A DNA stretch of 64,000 nucleotides from Treponema sp. (GCA_017651065.1 JAGCDP010000043.1:24511-88510), one strand, 5' to 3'. Counted from the stretch's first letter, positions 53,595 to 62,719 are shown. Notes: generated from the letters alone by a model not told the origin. Made by a program: numbers and translations.

Positions 53595-54271
53595 GTAATT
53601 TTGTAACAAGACGTTTAAAGAAACTGACGCTCAAAGAAACTTATGTTCGCTTTTTCTCTACTCTCAAGTATGCATTATATGTAATGTTCCATCCGGCAGA
53701 CGGATACTGGGATTTAATTCATGCAAAACGCGGCTCTTATGCAGCAGCTAACTTTATTGTAATCCTTACGCTTTTTACACAAATCTGGCGTTTAAGGTTT
53801 ACAAGCTTTGTTGTAATGAATGTATATTGGGAAGCTGTAAATATTTTCAAGGAATTTGCAACTATACTTCTTCCGCTTGCAGTTTTCTGTATCTGTAACT
53901 GGGCGTTGACAACCCTGTTCGACGGAAAAGGTCACCTTGGCGATGTTTATATGGGTACAGGCTATGCACTTGCTCCGTATCCGCTTATTCAGATTCCTAT
54001 TATTATCATAAGTAATTTTGTAACACGCGATGAAGTTGCATTCTACACAATCTTTAATACAATCTCAATTTTGTGGTGTGCAATGCTTCTGTTTATGGCA
54101 ATGATGATGATTCATCAGTACAGCTTTGGTAAGACACTGCTTTTTACAGTATTTACCATTTTTGGCATGCTGATATTTATTTTTATCATACTCCTGTTCT
54201 TTAGTATGATTTCTCAAGGTGTTTCGTTCTTTGTTGCACTTGGCCGAGAAATAATCTTCAGGTTGAATTGA
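53591..54271 (+). CDS. YIP1-family membrane protein
   Basis: The 226-residue protein has five or six helices in a Yip1-type layout (MFHPADGYWDLIHAKRGSYAAANFIVIL, then HLGDVYMGTGYALAPYPLIQIPI). It overlaps the NHL gene by 4 bp (ATGA) and precedes the DUF5696 gene. Its role is unknown. I recall similar sets of NHL, YIP1, DUF5696 and two sugar permeases in Firmicutes. Confidence 0.82.
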   Translation: MSNFVTRRLKKLTLKETYVRFFSTLKYALYVMFHPADGYWDLIHAKRGSYAAANFIVILTLFTQIWRLRFTSFVVMNVYWEAVNIFKEFATILLPLAVFCICNWALTTLFDGKGHLGDVYMGTGYALAPYPLIQIPIIIISNFVTRDEVAFYTIFNTISILWCAMLLFMAMMMIHQYSFGKTLLFTVFTIFGMLIFIFIILLFFSMISQGVSFFVALGREIIFRLN

Positions 54272-54287
54272 TGGAGGAGGGGTAAAG

Positions 54288-56933
54288 ATGGAAAAAGAAA
54301 AGAAAACTAAAAAATCAAAATATCCTGACTGGTATATTGGACCTCCAAAACCAATGCGCCCTAAATTTGAATTCAAAAAACCGGGCCCTAAGTTCTGGAT
54401 ATGGACAGGAATTACAGTTGCTTTCCTTGGCTTTTGTACTTATATAGTTATAAGACTTGTAAATGTAGGAAAAGCCGTTCAGCCACCGTTTGATTATTAT
54501 GAGTATAATGCAGACAAACAGCCTCAAAGCTATGTTATGGAAAATGATGCTATTAAATTTGAGCTTGATCCTGCAACAACACAGTTTACTGTTACTCAAA
54601 AATCAACCGGTAAGGTATGGTATTCTAATCCGCCTGCAGCAAAGAGCGACCCGATTGCCCTTGCTAAAGAAAAGAACAATATGATGTCTACCTTCCTCAT
54701 AAAGTATTCAACAGAAACAGGAACAGACGATACCTTTGATTTGTATTCAAACAGTGTACAGCGCAAATTCTATAATGTTTCAAAAAAAGGAAACGAGATC
54801 CGCGTTGATTATACTGTTGGACAGATGGACCGTGAGTATGTATTCCCTTATGTTCTTTATCAGTCAGAAATAGACAAATGGCAGGAAGGCCTTTCAAAAA
54901 GCGAAAAGAATGCAATGCTCCGTGCCTACCACAAATACAACATGAGCAGCTTTAAGGGCGACGAACTTGATGCAATGCTTGCAAAGTATCCTAAAATGGA
55001 AGACGAAAACCTTTATCTTGTATTTGAAAATATTCAGACACACTTAAAGGAACAGATGGAACAATTGTTCGCCAAGCAGGGCTTTACTTACGAAGATTAC
55101 CTTGAAAACCGCGAACTTTATAAAGAAGAAAATATAAAAGAAGTTCCGGCCTTTAACATAAGTGTAATTTACAAGCTTGATTCAAAAGGCTTTACAATTG
55201 AAATTCCGTTTGATGAAATTTCTTACCGACTTAAATATCCTATTGTTCAGGTTTCTGCACTTCCTTATTTTGGAGCAGGCGGTCCTGACGACACAGGCTA
55301 TATGCTCGTTCCTGAAGGCGGCGGAAGTATAATCAACTTCAACAACGGTAAAACAAAACAGAACGGATATTATGCTGACTGTTACGGCTGGGATTATGCA
55401 ACAGACCGTACTGCCGTAATGACAGAAACAAGAGCTTCATTCCCTGTTTTTGGTATTTCGAGCGATGATTCAAGCTTTATTTCTATCATAAAAAGTGGTG
55501 CAGAATATGCTGGTGTAACTGCCGAAATTGCAGGAAAACTTGGAAGCTATAATTATGCGCGCTTTGATTACAAAATGCTTCACCGCGAAGCTTTTGAAGT
55601 TACAACAAGAACTACAAATTCTCAGTACAGCTACGAAAATAATCTGCCTTTGAGCGAAACTATAGTACAATCCTTTGTATTCTTAGATTCGCCTTCTTAT
55701 GTAGATATGGCAAAAGAATACCGTAACTATCTTTTTGCAGGAGCAGCAAAAACTAAAAACAGCAGCATTCCTCTTGCAATTGAGCTTATTGGTTCTATAG
55801 AGAAAAAACAGCAGGTATTTGGAATTCCAAAAACAAGACCTTATGCTCTGACAACCTATAAGGAAGCCGCCGGAATTATAAATCAGATAGAAGAAATGGA
55901 CATTAAAAATGTAAGTTATAAGCTTTCGGGCTTTATAAACGACAGTGTCCGCTATACTATGCTTAACAAGGTCCGATTTATTTCGCAACTTGGTGGAAAA
56001 GCTAAGTTTAAGAAAATGTTAAAAGCTCTGGAAGATACTTCGGCTAAGTTTTATCTTGACGGAGCCGTACAGACAGAATACAGAACAGGGTTTTTCCAGG
56101 GCTTCTTTAATTACCGCGATTCTGCACGTTTTGTAAGTGACGAGCTTTGTAAGCTTTATGAATATTCAGACTTGTGGTACGGAAAAGACGACAGCCGCGA
56201 CTATTATTATCTTCTGGAAGATAAACTTAGGGTTAAGAATAATAAAGTATTTGTAAAAGCTGCAGACAAGCTTGGTCTGGACGGTATTTCTTACAGAGAT
56301 AACGGAAAGCTTCTTTCTTCTGACTTTAATGACAGGCATCTTACAACAAGAGCCAGTGCTAAAGACACACAGATTAACGGAATGCAGGAAGCAAAAGATA
56401 AAGAGCTTGGCATAATGATAAATGCCGGTAACGATTATGCACTTAAATATGTAGATTTTGTAACAAATATGGAGCTGCAGGGAAAAAGCTATGCAATTAT
56501 AGATAAGATTGTACCTTTCTATCAGATTGCGCTGCATGGTTATGTAAACTATGCAGGTTCTCCTGTAAACCTTGGTTACGAAAAAGATCAGATTATTCTT
56601 GAATCTGCAGAAACAGCAGCCGGACTTTATTATACCTTTATGCAGGCTTCACCTATGAAGCTTCAGGAAACTTTCTATTCAGAATACTATTCAAGCTGTT
56701 TTGATTCATGGAAGGGACAGTTCGAAACTTCTTACGAAAGATACAATAAAGAGCTTTCTCCTGTTGCAGACAGTCTTATTACAGACCATGAATACATGAC
56801 AAGTCAGGTTACAAAAACTACATTCGAAAACGGTTATGTAGTTTATGTAAACTTTGGTTATGAGCCTTATATAACGCCTTCGGGAACAATAATTCCTGAA
56901 CGGGATTACAAGCTTTTGAAGGTGGAGAATTAG
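54288..56933 (+). CDS. DUF5696-type membrane-anchored protein, possible glycosidase-like fold
   Basis: The 881-residue protein has a cytoplasmic basic start, one membrane helix (FWIWTGITVAFLGFCTYIVIRLV) and a large external part. Residues about 70-400 are beta-sandwich-like (AIKFELDPATTQFTVTQKSTGKVWYSNPP). Residues about 480-790 look like a TIM barrel, with strand/loop patterns NVSYKLSGFIND, FYLDGAVQTEY, LGLDGISYRDNG and YAIIDKIVPFYQIALHG. A closing beta domain follows (ENGYVVYVNFGYEPY). This layout recalls glycoside hydrolases of the GH101/GH129 kind, but I cannot point to a proven catalytic pair. In the ABC cluster it may process the imported glycan at the outer face of the inner membrane. 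The enzymatic role is inference. Confidence 0.75.
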   Translation: MEKEKKTKKSKYPDWYIGPPKPMRPKFEFKKPGPKFWIWTGITVAFLGFCTYIVIRLVNVGKAVQPPFDYYEYNADKQPQSYVMENDAIKFELDPATTQFTVTQKSTGKVWYSNPPAAKSDPIALAKEKNNMMSTFLIKYSTETGTDDTFDLYSNSVQRKFYNVSKKGNEIRVDYTVGQMDREYVFPYVLYQSEIDKWQEGLSKSEKNAMLRAYHKYNMSSFKGDELDAMLAKYPKMEDENLYLVFENIQTHLKEQMEQLFAKQGFTYEDYLENRELYKEENIKEVPAFNISVIYKLDSKGFTIEIPFDEISYRLKYPIVQVSALPYFGAGGPDDTGYMLVPEGGGSIINFNNGKTKQNGYYADCYGWDYATDRTAVMTETRASFPVFGISSDDSSFISIIKSGAEYAGVTAEIAGKLGSYNYARFDYKMLHREAFEVTTRTTNSQYSYENNLPLSETIVQSFVFLDSPSYVDMAKEYRNYLFAGAAKTKNSSIPLAIELIGSIEKKQQVFGIPKTRPYALTTYKEAAGIINQIEEMDIKNVSYKLSGFINDSVRYTMLNKVRFISQLGGKAKFKKMLKALEDTSAKFYLDGAVQTEYRTGFFQGFFNYRDSARFVSDELCKLYEYSDLWYGKDDSRDYYYLLEDKLRVKNNKVFVKAADKLGLDGISYRDNGKLLSSDFNDRHLTTRASAKDTQINGMQEAKDKELGIMINAGNDYALKYVDFVTNMELQGKSYAIIDKIVPFYQIALHGYVNYAGSPVNLGYEKDQIILESAETAAGLYYTFMQASPMKLQETFYSEYYSSCFDSWKGQFETSYERYNKELSPVADSLITDHEYMTSQVTKTTFENGYVVYVNFGYEPYITPSGTIIPERDYKLLKVEN

Positions 56934-56934
56934 T

Positions 56935-57846
56935 ATGAAAAAGAAACGAATTGGTTTAATGGGAAAAAGAGCCATTTATGGTTATCTTTTTATCCTGCCG
57001 TTTATAATCGGCTTTATATTCTTTATGGTAAAACCTCTGTACCAGTCATTTATGATGTCTATGTCGGAAGTTACAGTTTCAACGGAAGGTTTTAATCTTT
57101 CGCTGAATAAGTTTGCCAACTATAAAAGAGCTTTTCTTATAGATGCAGAATTTAAGCAGATGCTTATAACTGGAATATGGAGCATGGTTGTACGCTCAAT
57201 TGCAACTGTAGTATTCAGTTTCTTTGTTGCACTTCTTCTAAATCAGAATTTTAAAGGAAGAACTCTTGCCCGTTCAATCTTCTTCCTTGCCGTTATTCTT
57301 TCTTCAGGTGTACTTGTAGGACTTGAAAATAATAACGCCCTTATGGCTCAGTTAAAAGATATGATAGAAGAGCAGGGTAATGCAAACTCAATTACCGGAG
57401 TTCTGGAAGATATTCTTGTTAATTCTTCAACAGGCTTCAGCGGCATAAGCAACAAAACCTTCAGGACTGTATTCGATATTATCGATTCCATTTACGATGT
57501 TGCAATGGCCTCTGGTATTCAGATTATTATTTTCCTTTCGGGTCTTCAGAATATTTCTCCAAGTATGTACGAAGCTGCCCAGATGGAAGGTTGTACTTCA
57601 TGGGAAAGCATGTGTAAAATTACAATTCCTATGGTAAGTCCTCTGCTTCCTGTATGCTGGGTTTATACAATCGTAGACTTCTTTATGAAAACCGATAACG
57701 AGATAATGTCAAAGATAAGTCAGACTATGTATTCTCTTGAATTCGGCTTTAGCTCTGCAATGGCCTGGTCTTATTTTGTTGTCTGTATGGTTTTAATAGG
57801 TATTTCTTCTGCTATTATTTCTAAGGTGGTATACAATTATGACTAA
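56935..57846 (+). CDS. Carbohydrate ABC transporter permease (pair 2, subunit A)
   Basis: The 303-residue membrane protein starts AIYGYLFILPFIIGFIFFMV. Its EAA loop MYEAAQMEGCTSWESMCKITIPM is intact. Compared with usual permeases it carries an extended loop (about residues 130-180, ENNNALMAQLKDMIEEQGNAN) between helices. It starts 1 bp after the DUF5696 stop and overlaps the next permease by 8 bp. Confidence 0.92.
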   Translation: MKKKRIGLMGKRAIYGYLFILPFIIGFIFFMVKPLYQSFMMSMSEVTVSTEGFNLSLNKFANYKRAFLIDAEFKQMLITGIWSMVVRSIATVVFSFFVALLLNQNFKGRTLARSIFFLAVILSSGVLVGLENNNALMAQLKDMIEEQGNANSITGVLEDILVNSSTGFSGISNKTFRTVFDIIDSIYDVAMASGIQIIIFLSGLQNISPSMYEAAQMEGCTSWESMCKITIPMVSPLLPVCWVYTIVDFFMKTDNEIMSKISQTMYSLEFGFSSAMAWSYFVVCMVLIGISSAIISKVVYNYD

Positions 57847-58822
57847 GAAAAATAAAACATCAAATCAATCAGGATTCTGGGCGCGTAACGAAGCTTCTGA
57901 CGGAATACTGCTCAAGGAAACAACTAAAAAGTATGCCATTTCTATTTTCAGGGCAATACTTCTTTTTGGCATGTGCTTTATGATTATTCAGCCTATTCTG
58001 AATAAAATTTCTGTAAGCTTAATGTCAGAAGCAGATTTGTATGATTCAACAATTATTCTTGTGCCTAAGCATTTTACACTTGCCAACTGGAAGCTTGTAA
58101 ACTACCTTATGAATTACAAGGTGACCTTGTTTAATACAATCTGGGTTTCGCTGCTTGTTTCTCTTATAGAAGTAGCAATGTGCAGTATTGTAGGTTATGG
58201 ATTTTCACGCTTTAATTTTCCGCTTAAACGCTTCTGGTTTTTCTGTGTAATTCTTGTAATTGTTATTCCGCCACAGACAATTTCTACTTCGCTGTTCCTT
58301 CATTTCCGTTATTTTAATCTGTTTGGAAAAACAGTAAACCTTCGCGGTAATATGCTGCCTTATATTATGATGTGCTTTACATGCCAGGGCTTAAAGAACG
58401 GACTTTACATTTATATGATAAGACAGTTCTTTATGGGCTTTCCGTTTGAGCTTGAAGAAGCAGCTTATGTAGACGGCTGTGGTCCATTAAAGACTTTTGT
58501 ACGCATTATGATTCCTGGTGCAAAGCCAATCATTACTTCGTGCTTTTTGTTCTCATTTGTATGGCAGTGGACAGACGGTTTTTATACAAGTCTCTTCCTT
58601 GGAAAAATCCAGCTTTTGTCTATCAACCTTTCGAATGTTGTAGAAAAGCTTGGTGCTTACCTTACAAAATTGTACGGAGGTTCAACGCTTGTATCTGTAG
58701 GCTATTCAAATGCAATTCTTTCTACTGCAACTCTGCTTGCAATTTTCCCTGTAATCATTCTTTATATATTCTGTCAGAGAATGTTTGTAGAAAGCCTTGC
58801 AAGTACCGGCGTTAAGATGTAA
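57839..58822 (+). CDS. Carbohydrate ABC transporter permease (pair 2, subunit B)
   Basis: The 327-residue membrane protein has a long cytoplasmic N-terminus. Six helices and the EAA loop FELEEAAYVDGCGPLKTFVRIMIPG follow, and it ends VESLASTGVKM. It is coupled to subunit A by overlap. The operon from 47339 probably ends here, because a repeat and a new promoter follow. Confidence 0.93.
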   Translation: MTKKNKTSNQSGFWARNEASDGILLKETTKKYAISIFRAILLFGMCFMIIQPILNKISVSLMSEADLYDSTIILVPKHFTLANWKLVNYLMNYKVTLFNTIWVSLLVSLIEVAMCSIVGYGFSRFNFPLKRFWFFCVILVIVIPPQTISTSLFLHFRYFNLFGKTVNLRGNMLPYIMMCFTCQGLKNGLYIYMIRQFFMGFPFELEEAAYVDGCGPLKTFVRIMIPGAKPIITSCFLFSFVWQWTDGFYTSLFLGKIQLLSINLSNVVEKLGAYLTKLYGGSTLVSVGYSNAILSTATLLAIFPVIILYIFCQRMFVESLASTGVKM

Positions 58823-58827
58823 TTTAC

Positions 58828-58849
58828 GGTCCCTGAGCCTGTCGAAGGG
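58828..58849. repeat. Dispersed repeat family C, intergenic copy
   Basis: GGTCCCTGAGCCTGTCGA followed by AGGG, between the last permease gene and the promoter of the second binding-protein gene. Confidence 0.85.
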
Positions 58850-58856
58850 AAATTAT

Positions 58857-58885
58857 TTTACAAAGGCAATAACTAGTGGTATACT
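58857..58885 (+). promoter_or_regulatory. Sigma70-type promoter of the second binding-protein gene
   Basis: TTTACA (58857-58862), 17 bases, TATACT (58880-58885). Two ACTAGT hexamers (58872 and 58883) sit in and after the spacer, a possible operator. AAAGGAG precedes the ATG at 58914. Confidence 0.7.
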
Positions 58886-58913
58886 AGTGATATATAAATA
58901 AAGGAGTTTTTTT

Positions 58914-60290
58914 ATGAAAAAAATCGCAATCGTCGCATTATCAGCTGTGCTTGTACTTGCACTTGCTGGTTGTGACAAAAAAGGTGGTTCATCAGATGCT
59001 GCAAAAAAAGCTGCTGCAAATGGTGATTATTCAAAGCTCAAGGTTGAAAAGGATCCAGTTACAAAGAAGGCTTATGACTTTGGCGGAATGGAAGTAAAGG
59101 TTCTTAACTGGTGGTACACCGAAGCTCCTGCTGCAAGTAAGGCACAGGAAGATCAGGAAGCTTATCGTAAATATCTTGAAGAAACATACAACTTCAAGTG
59201 TAACGAAGCTAACTGGCAGGTAGGCTGGGCTGACTGGCCGGCAGAAGTTGCTAACTACTGTCTTACTGGTGGTGATGAAGCTTATGTATTCATTGTTGAT
59301 TATCGTTCTGCATTCGCAGGCTACAGCAATGGTCTTTGGGCAGATGTTTCACAGGCTGGAATTGACTGGACAAAGGATAAATGGAACAAGGCTCCATGTA
59401 GCGTTCTTCCAGGCTATACATTCAATGTAGGAAATCCAGAACCACGTCACTGTATATTCTTTAACAAGCGTATACTTCAGGAAAACGGTTTTGATCCTGA
59501 CGAACCATATAACCTTCAGGCTAAGGGTGAATGGACATGGGAAGCATTTGAAAAGATGTGTGAAGCTTTGACAAAAGATACAGATAACGATGGTATTATC
59601 GATCAGTATGCTTTGTCTGGATATGGCCAGGAATTCTCTGTTCCTGCAATCTTCTCTAACGGTTCATCACCAACAACAAAAGATGCAAACGGAAGAATTG
59701 TTCTTGATGAAAGCGACAAGACTTTGGAAGCATGGGAATGGACACGCGAAATATTCGTTAAATACAACAAACCAGCTGAAGAAGGTGCTGAATGGAATTA
59801 CTTCATGGCAGATTTCAAGAACGGACAGACAGCATTCTATAACAACCAGGAATACGATGGTCAGGGCAACGGTTTGCTCGCAGATATGAAGGATGACTGG
59901 GGTATGGTATGTTTCCCACTCGGACCAAACGGAGACGGAAAATACTTTACTTTGAACAACGACAATATGCTCGTTATTCCTGCTATTTACGGACAGGAAA
60001 AGGCTAACAAGATTATGAAGATTTATGACCTTTGGTCAGATACAGTACCAGGTTATGAAGATAATGATTCTTGGAAGGAATACTACTATTCTTCATTCCG
60101 CGATACACGCGCAGTTGATGAAACAATGCAGCACATGATGGATAACTCAATCGCATACGATTCATGGCTCATTCCTAATTTCGACTATCGTCCAATCGCA
60201 TGGTCTGTATGTGCAGGTGCAGATGTAGCTGCTACATTTGATGCTCAGAGACCTGTTCTTCAGGCTGCTATCGATGACCTTTACAAATAA
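58914..60290 (+). CDS. ABC transporter solute-binding lipoprotein (carbohydrate type)
   Basis: The 458-residue protein has a clear lipobox (VLALAGCDKK). A family 1-type extracellular solute-binding fold follows (MEVKVLNWWYTEAP, YVFIVDYRSAFAGY, HCIFFNKRILQENGFDP, WTWEAFEKMCEALTKDTDNDG, WGMVCFPLGPNGDGKYF). Aromatic residues are abundant, as expected for sugar stacking. It has its own promoter, ribosome site and strong terminator, which suggests higher expression than the permeases upstream. It probably delivers substrate to permease pair 2. Confidence 0.92.
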   Translation: MKKIAIVALSAVLVLALAGCDKKGGSSDAAKKAAANGDYSKLKVEKDPVTKKAYDFGGMEVKVLNWWYTEAPAASKAQEDQEAYRKYLEETYNFKCNEANWQVGWADWPAEVANYCLTGGDEAYVFIVDYRSAFAGYSNGLWADVSQAGIDWTKDKWNKAPCSVLPGYTFNVGNPEPRHCIFFNKRILQENGFDPDEPYNLQAKGEWTWEAFEKMCEALTKDTDNDGIIDQYALSGYGQEFSVPAIFSNGSSPTTKDANGRIVLDESDKTLEAWEWTREIFVKYNKPAEEGAEWNYFMADFKNGQTAFYNNQEYDGQGNGLLADMKDDWGMVCFPLGPNGDGKYFTLNNDNMLVIPAIYGQEKANKIMKIYDLWSDTVPGYEDNDSWKEYYYSSFRDTRAVDETMQHMMDNSIAYDSWLIPNFDYRPIAWSVCAGADVAATFDAQRPVLQAAIDDLYK

Positions 60291-60318
60291 TCTGTAAAGA
60301 GTTCATAGTTTTATAAAA

Positions 60319-60350
60319 GGCAGATGTCTATAAGGCGTCTGCCTTTTTTT
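60319..60350 (+). terminator. Intrinsic terminator ending the ABC cluster
   Basis: GGCAGATGTC (60319-60328) and GGCGTCTGCC (60334-60343) pair with two G-U pairs around a TATAA loop, followed by seven T. Confidence 0.88.
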
Positions 60351-60363
60351 AATGACAGGTTTA

Positions 60364-60392
60364 TGTCATTGTCGGGCTTGACCCGACAATCT
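60364..60392. repeat. Family B dispersed hairpin before argH
   Basis: ATTGTCGGG and CCCGACAAT pair perfectly around CTTGA, ending 5 bases before the argH -35 box. Confidence 0.85.
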
Positions 60393-60397
60393 ATCAA

Positions 60398-60426
60398 TTG
60401 AAAAAGTCCATATTATGATTTATAAT
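60398..60426 (+). promoter_or_regulatory. Leaderless promoter of argH
   Basis: TTGAAA (60398-60403), exactly 17 bases, and consensus TATAAT (60421-60426). The -10 ends 6 bases before the ATG at 60433, so transcription should begin at the start codon. The alternative ATG at 60415 lies inside the promoter. Confidence 0.75.
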
Positions 60427-60432
60427 AATCAT

Positions 60433-61860
60433 ATGTCAACACACGGAACAATCACAAATGACAATCATGCAGCTTTATGGCACGGACGCTTTAAGGAAGG
60501 CCCTGATGCAGCTGCGGTAGAATTCGAAACTTCAATAAATGACGATATGCGCATGGCTTTTGCAGACATTCAGGGAAGCATCGCTCATGCAAAAATGCTT
60601 TCAAAACAAAAGCTTATTTCAAAAACAGAAGAAACAAAAATCATTCAGGGACTTAATTCAATTAAAAAGGATCTTGTTGACGGTAAAGACAGCAAGGGTA
60701 AGCCTTTTACAGTAGACATGTCTGCCGAAGATATCCATTCATTTATAGAAGCAACTTTAACAGACAGAATAGGCGAGCCTGGAAAAAAGATTCACACAGG
60801 ACGCAGCCGTAACGATCAGATTGCGCTTGATGAACGCCTATTCCTTAAGGAACAGATTGTTCAGCTTAAAAAAGAACTTGTGGGCTTAGTTAAAGTTCTT
60901 GTTTCAATTGCCCAGAAAAATAAAGAAACAATTATGCCTGGCTTTACTCATATGCAGCATGCACAGCCTGTAACACTTGCACATCATGTTTGTGCCTGGG
61001 CCTGGATGTTCTGCCGCGACATTGACCGTCTTACAGATGCCTTTAAGCGTGTAGATTTATCGCCTATAGGGGCTGGAGCTCTTGCAACAAGCGGACTTCC
61101 TCTTGACCGTGAATATGAAGCAAAGCTGCTTGGTTTTTCAGGCGTTACTCCAAATTCACTTGATACAGTAAGCGACCGCGACTATTATCTTGAAGTCGCT
61201 TCTGATCTTTCTATGCTGCAGATGCATCTTTCACGCGCATGTGAAGAAATAGTGCTGTGGTCTACAGTTGAATTTGGTTTTGTTGACCTTAGTGAAAAGT
61301 GGAGTACAGGAAGCTCTATAATGCCGCAGAAAAAGAATCCTGATTTTGCAGAGCTTATCCGCGGAAAAACTGGACGCGTTTACGGTGACATGGTAGCGCT
61401 CTTTACTATGATGAAGGGGCTTCCTCTTTCTTATGACCGCGACATGCAGGAAGATAAATCAAGTTTCTTCAGTGCTTATGATACAGTAATTGGCAGTGTA
61501 CGCATTTTTACTCAGATGGTTAAAACTGCCCGCTGGAATAAAAAGGCAATGGCACAGGCCTGCGACGGTGGTTATCTTAATGCAACAGATGTAGCAGATT
61601 ATCTTGTTCGTAAGGGACTTCCTTTCCGCACAGCTCATGGAGTTTCTGCAGGGTTAGTTCGTCTTGCAATTGAAAAGAACTGCCGTCTTGAAGAGCTTGA
61701 TTTTGCGGAATACAAAAAGGCTTCACCGCTTTTCCAGAAAGATATTTTTGAACTTATCACACCTCAAAAGTGTGTAGAAATAAGAAAAACTACAGGCGGC
61801 CCGTCTTCGCTGGCTGTAGAAAAACAGATTGAACAACTAAACGCTTTTATAAAAAAGTAA
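60433..61860 (+). CDS. argH: Argininosuccinate lyase
   Basis: The enzyme cleaves argininosuccinate to arginine and fumarate. The N-terminal LWHGRFKEGPD matches the family's WGGRF. DIHSFIEATLTDRIGEPGKKIHTGRSRNDQ, the TSGLPLDRE region and the fumarase-superfamily signature GSSIMPQKKNPD are present. At 475 residues it is full length. I chose the ATG at 60433 because the upstream ATG is within the promoter. No Shine-Dalgarno is present. No other arginine genes are in the window. Confidence 0.95.
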   Translation: MSTHGTITNDNHAALWHGRFKEGPDAAAVEFETSINDDMRMAFADIQGSIAHAKMLSKQKLISKTEETKIIQGLNSIKKDLVDGKDSKGKPFTVDMSAEDIHSFIEATLTDRIGEPGKKIHTGRSRNDQIALDERLFLKEQIVQLKKELVGLVKVLVSIAQKNKETIMPGFTHMQHAQPVTLAHHVCAWAWMFCRDIDRLTDAFKRVDLSPIGAGALATSGLPLDREYEAKLLGFSGVTPNSLDTVSDRDYYLEVASDLSMLQMHLSRACEEIVLWSTVEFGFVDLSEKWSTGSSIMPQKKNPDFAELIRGKTGRVYGDMVALFTMMKGLPLSYDRDMQEDKSSFFSAYDTVIGSVRIFTQMVKTARWNKKAMAQACDGGYLNATDVADYLVRKGLPFRTAHGVSAGLVRLAIEKNCRLEELDFAEYKKASPLFQKDIFELITPQKCVEIRKTTGGPSSLAVEKQIEQLNAFIKK

Positions 61861-61881
61861 AAGCATAGGGATGGTTTTGTA

Positions 61882-62697
61882 ATGAAAAAAACAGCTTTTG
61901 TTCTTGTAATTTTAATTTTGCTTCTTGGTTCTTCTGCATGTAATAAAACTAAAACAATTGAAACTGCTCATTTAGATGCAGTTGAGGCACTTAAAGCTCG
62001 TGGAACCCTTATTATGGGTTATGATGTTCAGTTTCCACCATTGGCATATGCAGATGATGAAGGCGAATTAGTCGGCTATGATGTTGAACTTGCCGAAGAA
62101 GTATCAAAACGTCTTGGCGTTACATTAAAAGCAATCCCGATTGACTGGGACGACAAAGATAACGAACTTGAAAACGGAACAATTGACTGTGTATGGAGCG
62201 GTTATACAATTACTGAACCACGAAAAAAAGCCCATTCATTAACATTCCCATACCTTGCAAATGAACAGGTTCTTATTGTACGAAAGGATGGAGCTGTAAA
62301 AAGCTTTAGTGATTTACAGGGAAGGGTAATTGGTTTAAGAAGTGCTTCATCTTCTTCAGATGCAATCAATGAAAACCCATCGTTCAAGAATAATCTTGGC
62401 GATATTATTGAATACAAAGACAATAAATCCTGCCTTGATGATTTGAAGGTTGGTGCTATAGACGCAATGGTAATGGACAGCTGTTTTGCTTATTTTTTAG
62501 CAACCCAGACAGGCGAGCCTTTTGATGTAGTTAAAACACCTCTTTCAAGTGAAGAATATTGTGTCTGCTTCAGAAAAAATGACCCTGAACTCCGCGATGC
62601 CGTAGAAGAAATTCTTATGGAAATGGTAAAAGACGGAACTGTAGCCCGGATTTCAACCAAGTGGTTCGGCAAGGACGTTTCTTTGATTGGTAAATAG
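61882..62697 (+). CDS. Amino-acid ABC transporter substrate-binding lipoprotein (family 3)
   Basis: The 271-residue protein has a lipoprotein signal (LLLGSSACNK) and the family 3 fold: LIMGYDVQFPPLAYADDEGELVGYDVELAEEV, then IPIDWDDKDNELENGTIDCVWSGYTITEPR and LQGRVIGLRSASSSSDAI. These receptors bind polar amino acids. No permease or ATPase is adjacent, so it is an orphan receptor. It follows argH after 21 bp and may be cotranscribed, so an arginine-related ligand is possible but unproven. Confidence 0.9.
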   Translation: MKKTAFVLVILILLLGSSACNKTKTIETAHLDAVEALKARGTLIMGYDVQFPPLAYADDEGELVGYDVELAEEVSKRLGVTLKAIPIDWDDKDNELENGTIDCVWSGYTITEPRKKAHSLTFPYLANEQVLIVRKDGAVKSFSDLQGRVIGLRSASSSSDAINENPSFKNNLGDIIEYKDNKSCLDDLKVGAIDAMVMDSCFAYFLATQTGEPFDVVKTPLSSEEYCVCFRKNDPELRDAVEEILMEMVKDGTVARISTKWFGKDVSLIGK

Positions 62698-62719
62698 CCC
62701 AGCAACACGCCAACCACAC

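Noticed and set aside
60415..60432. Start of argH at the first ATG (60415)
   Set aside because: This ATG lies between the -35 and -10 boxes of a near-consensus promoter, so it would not be transcribed from it.
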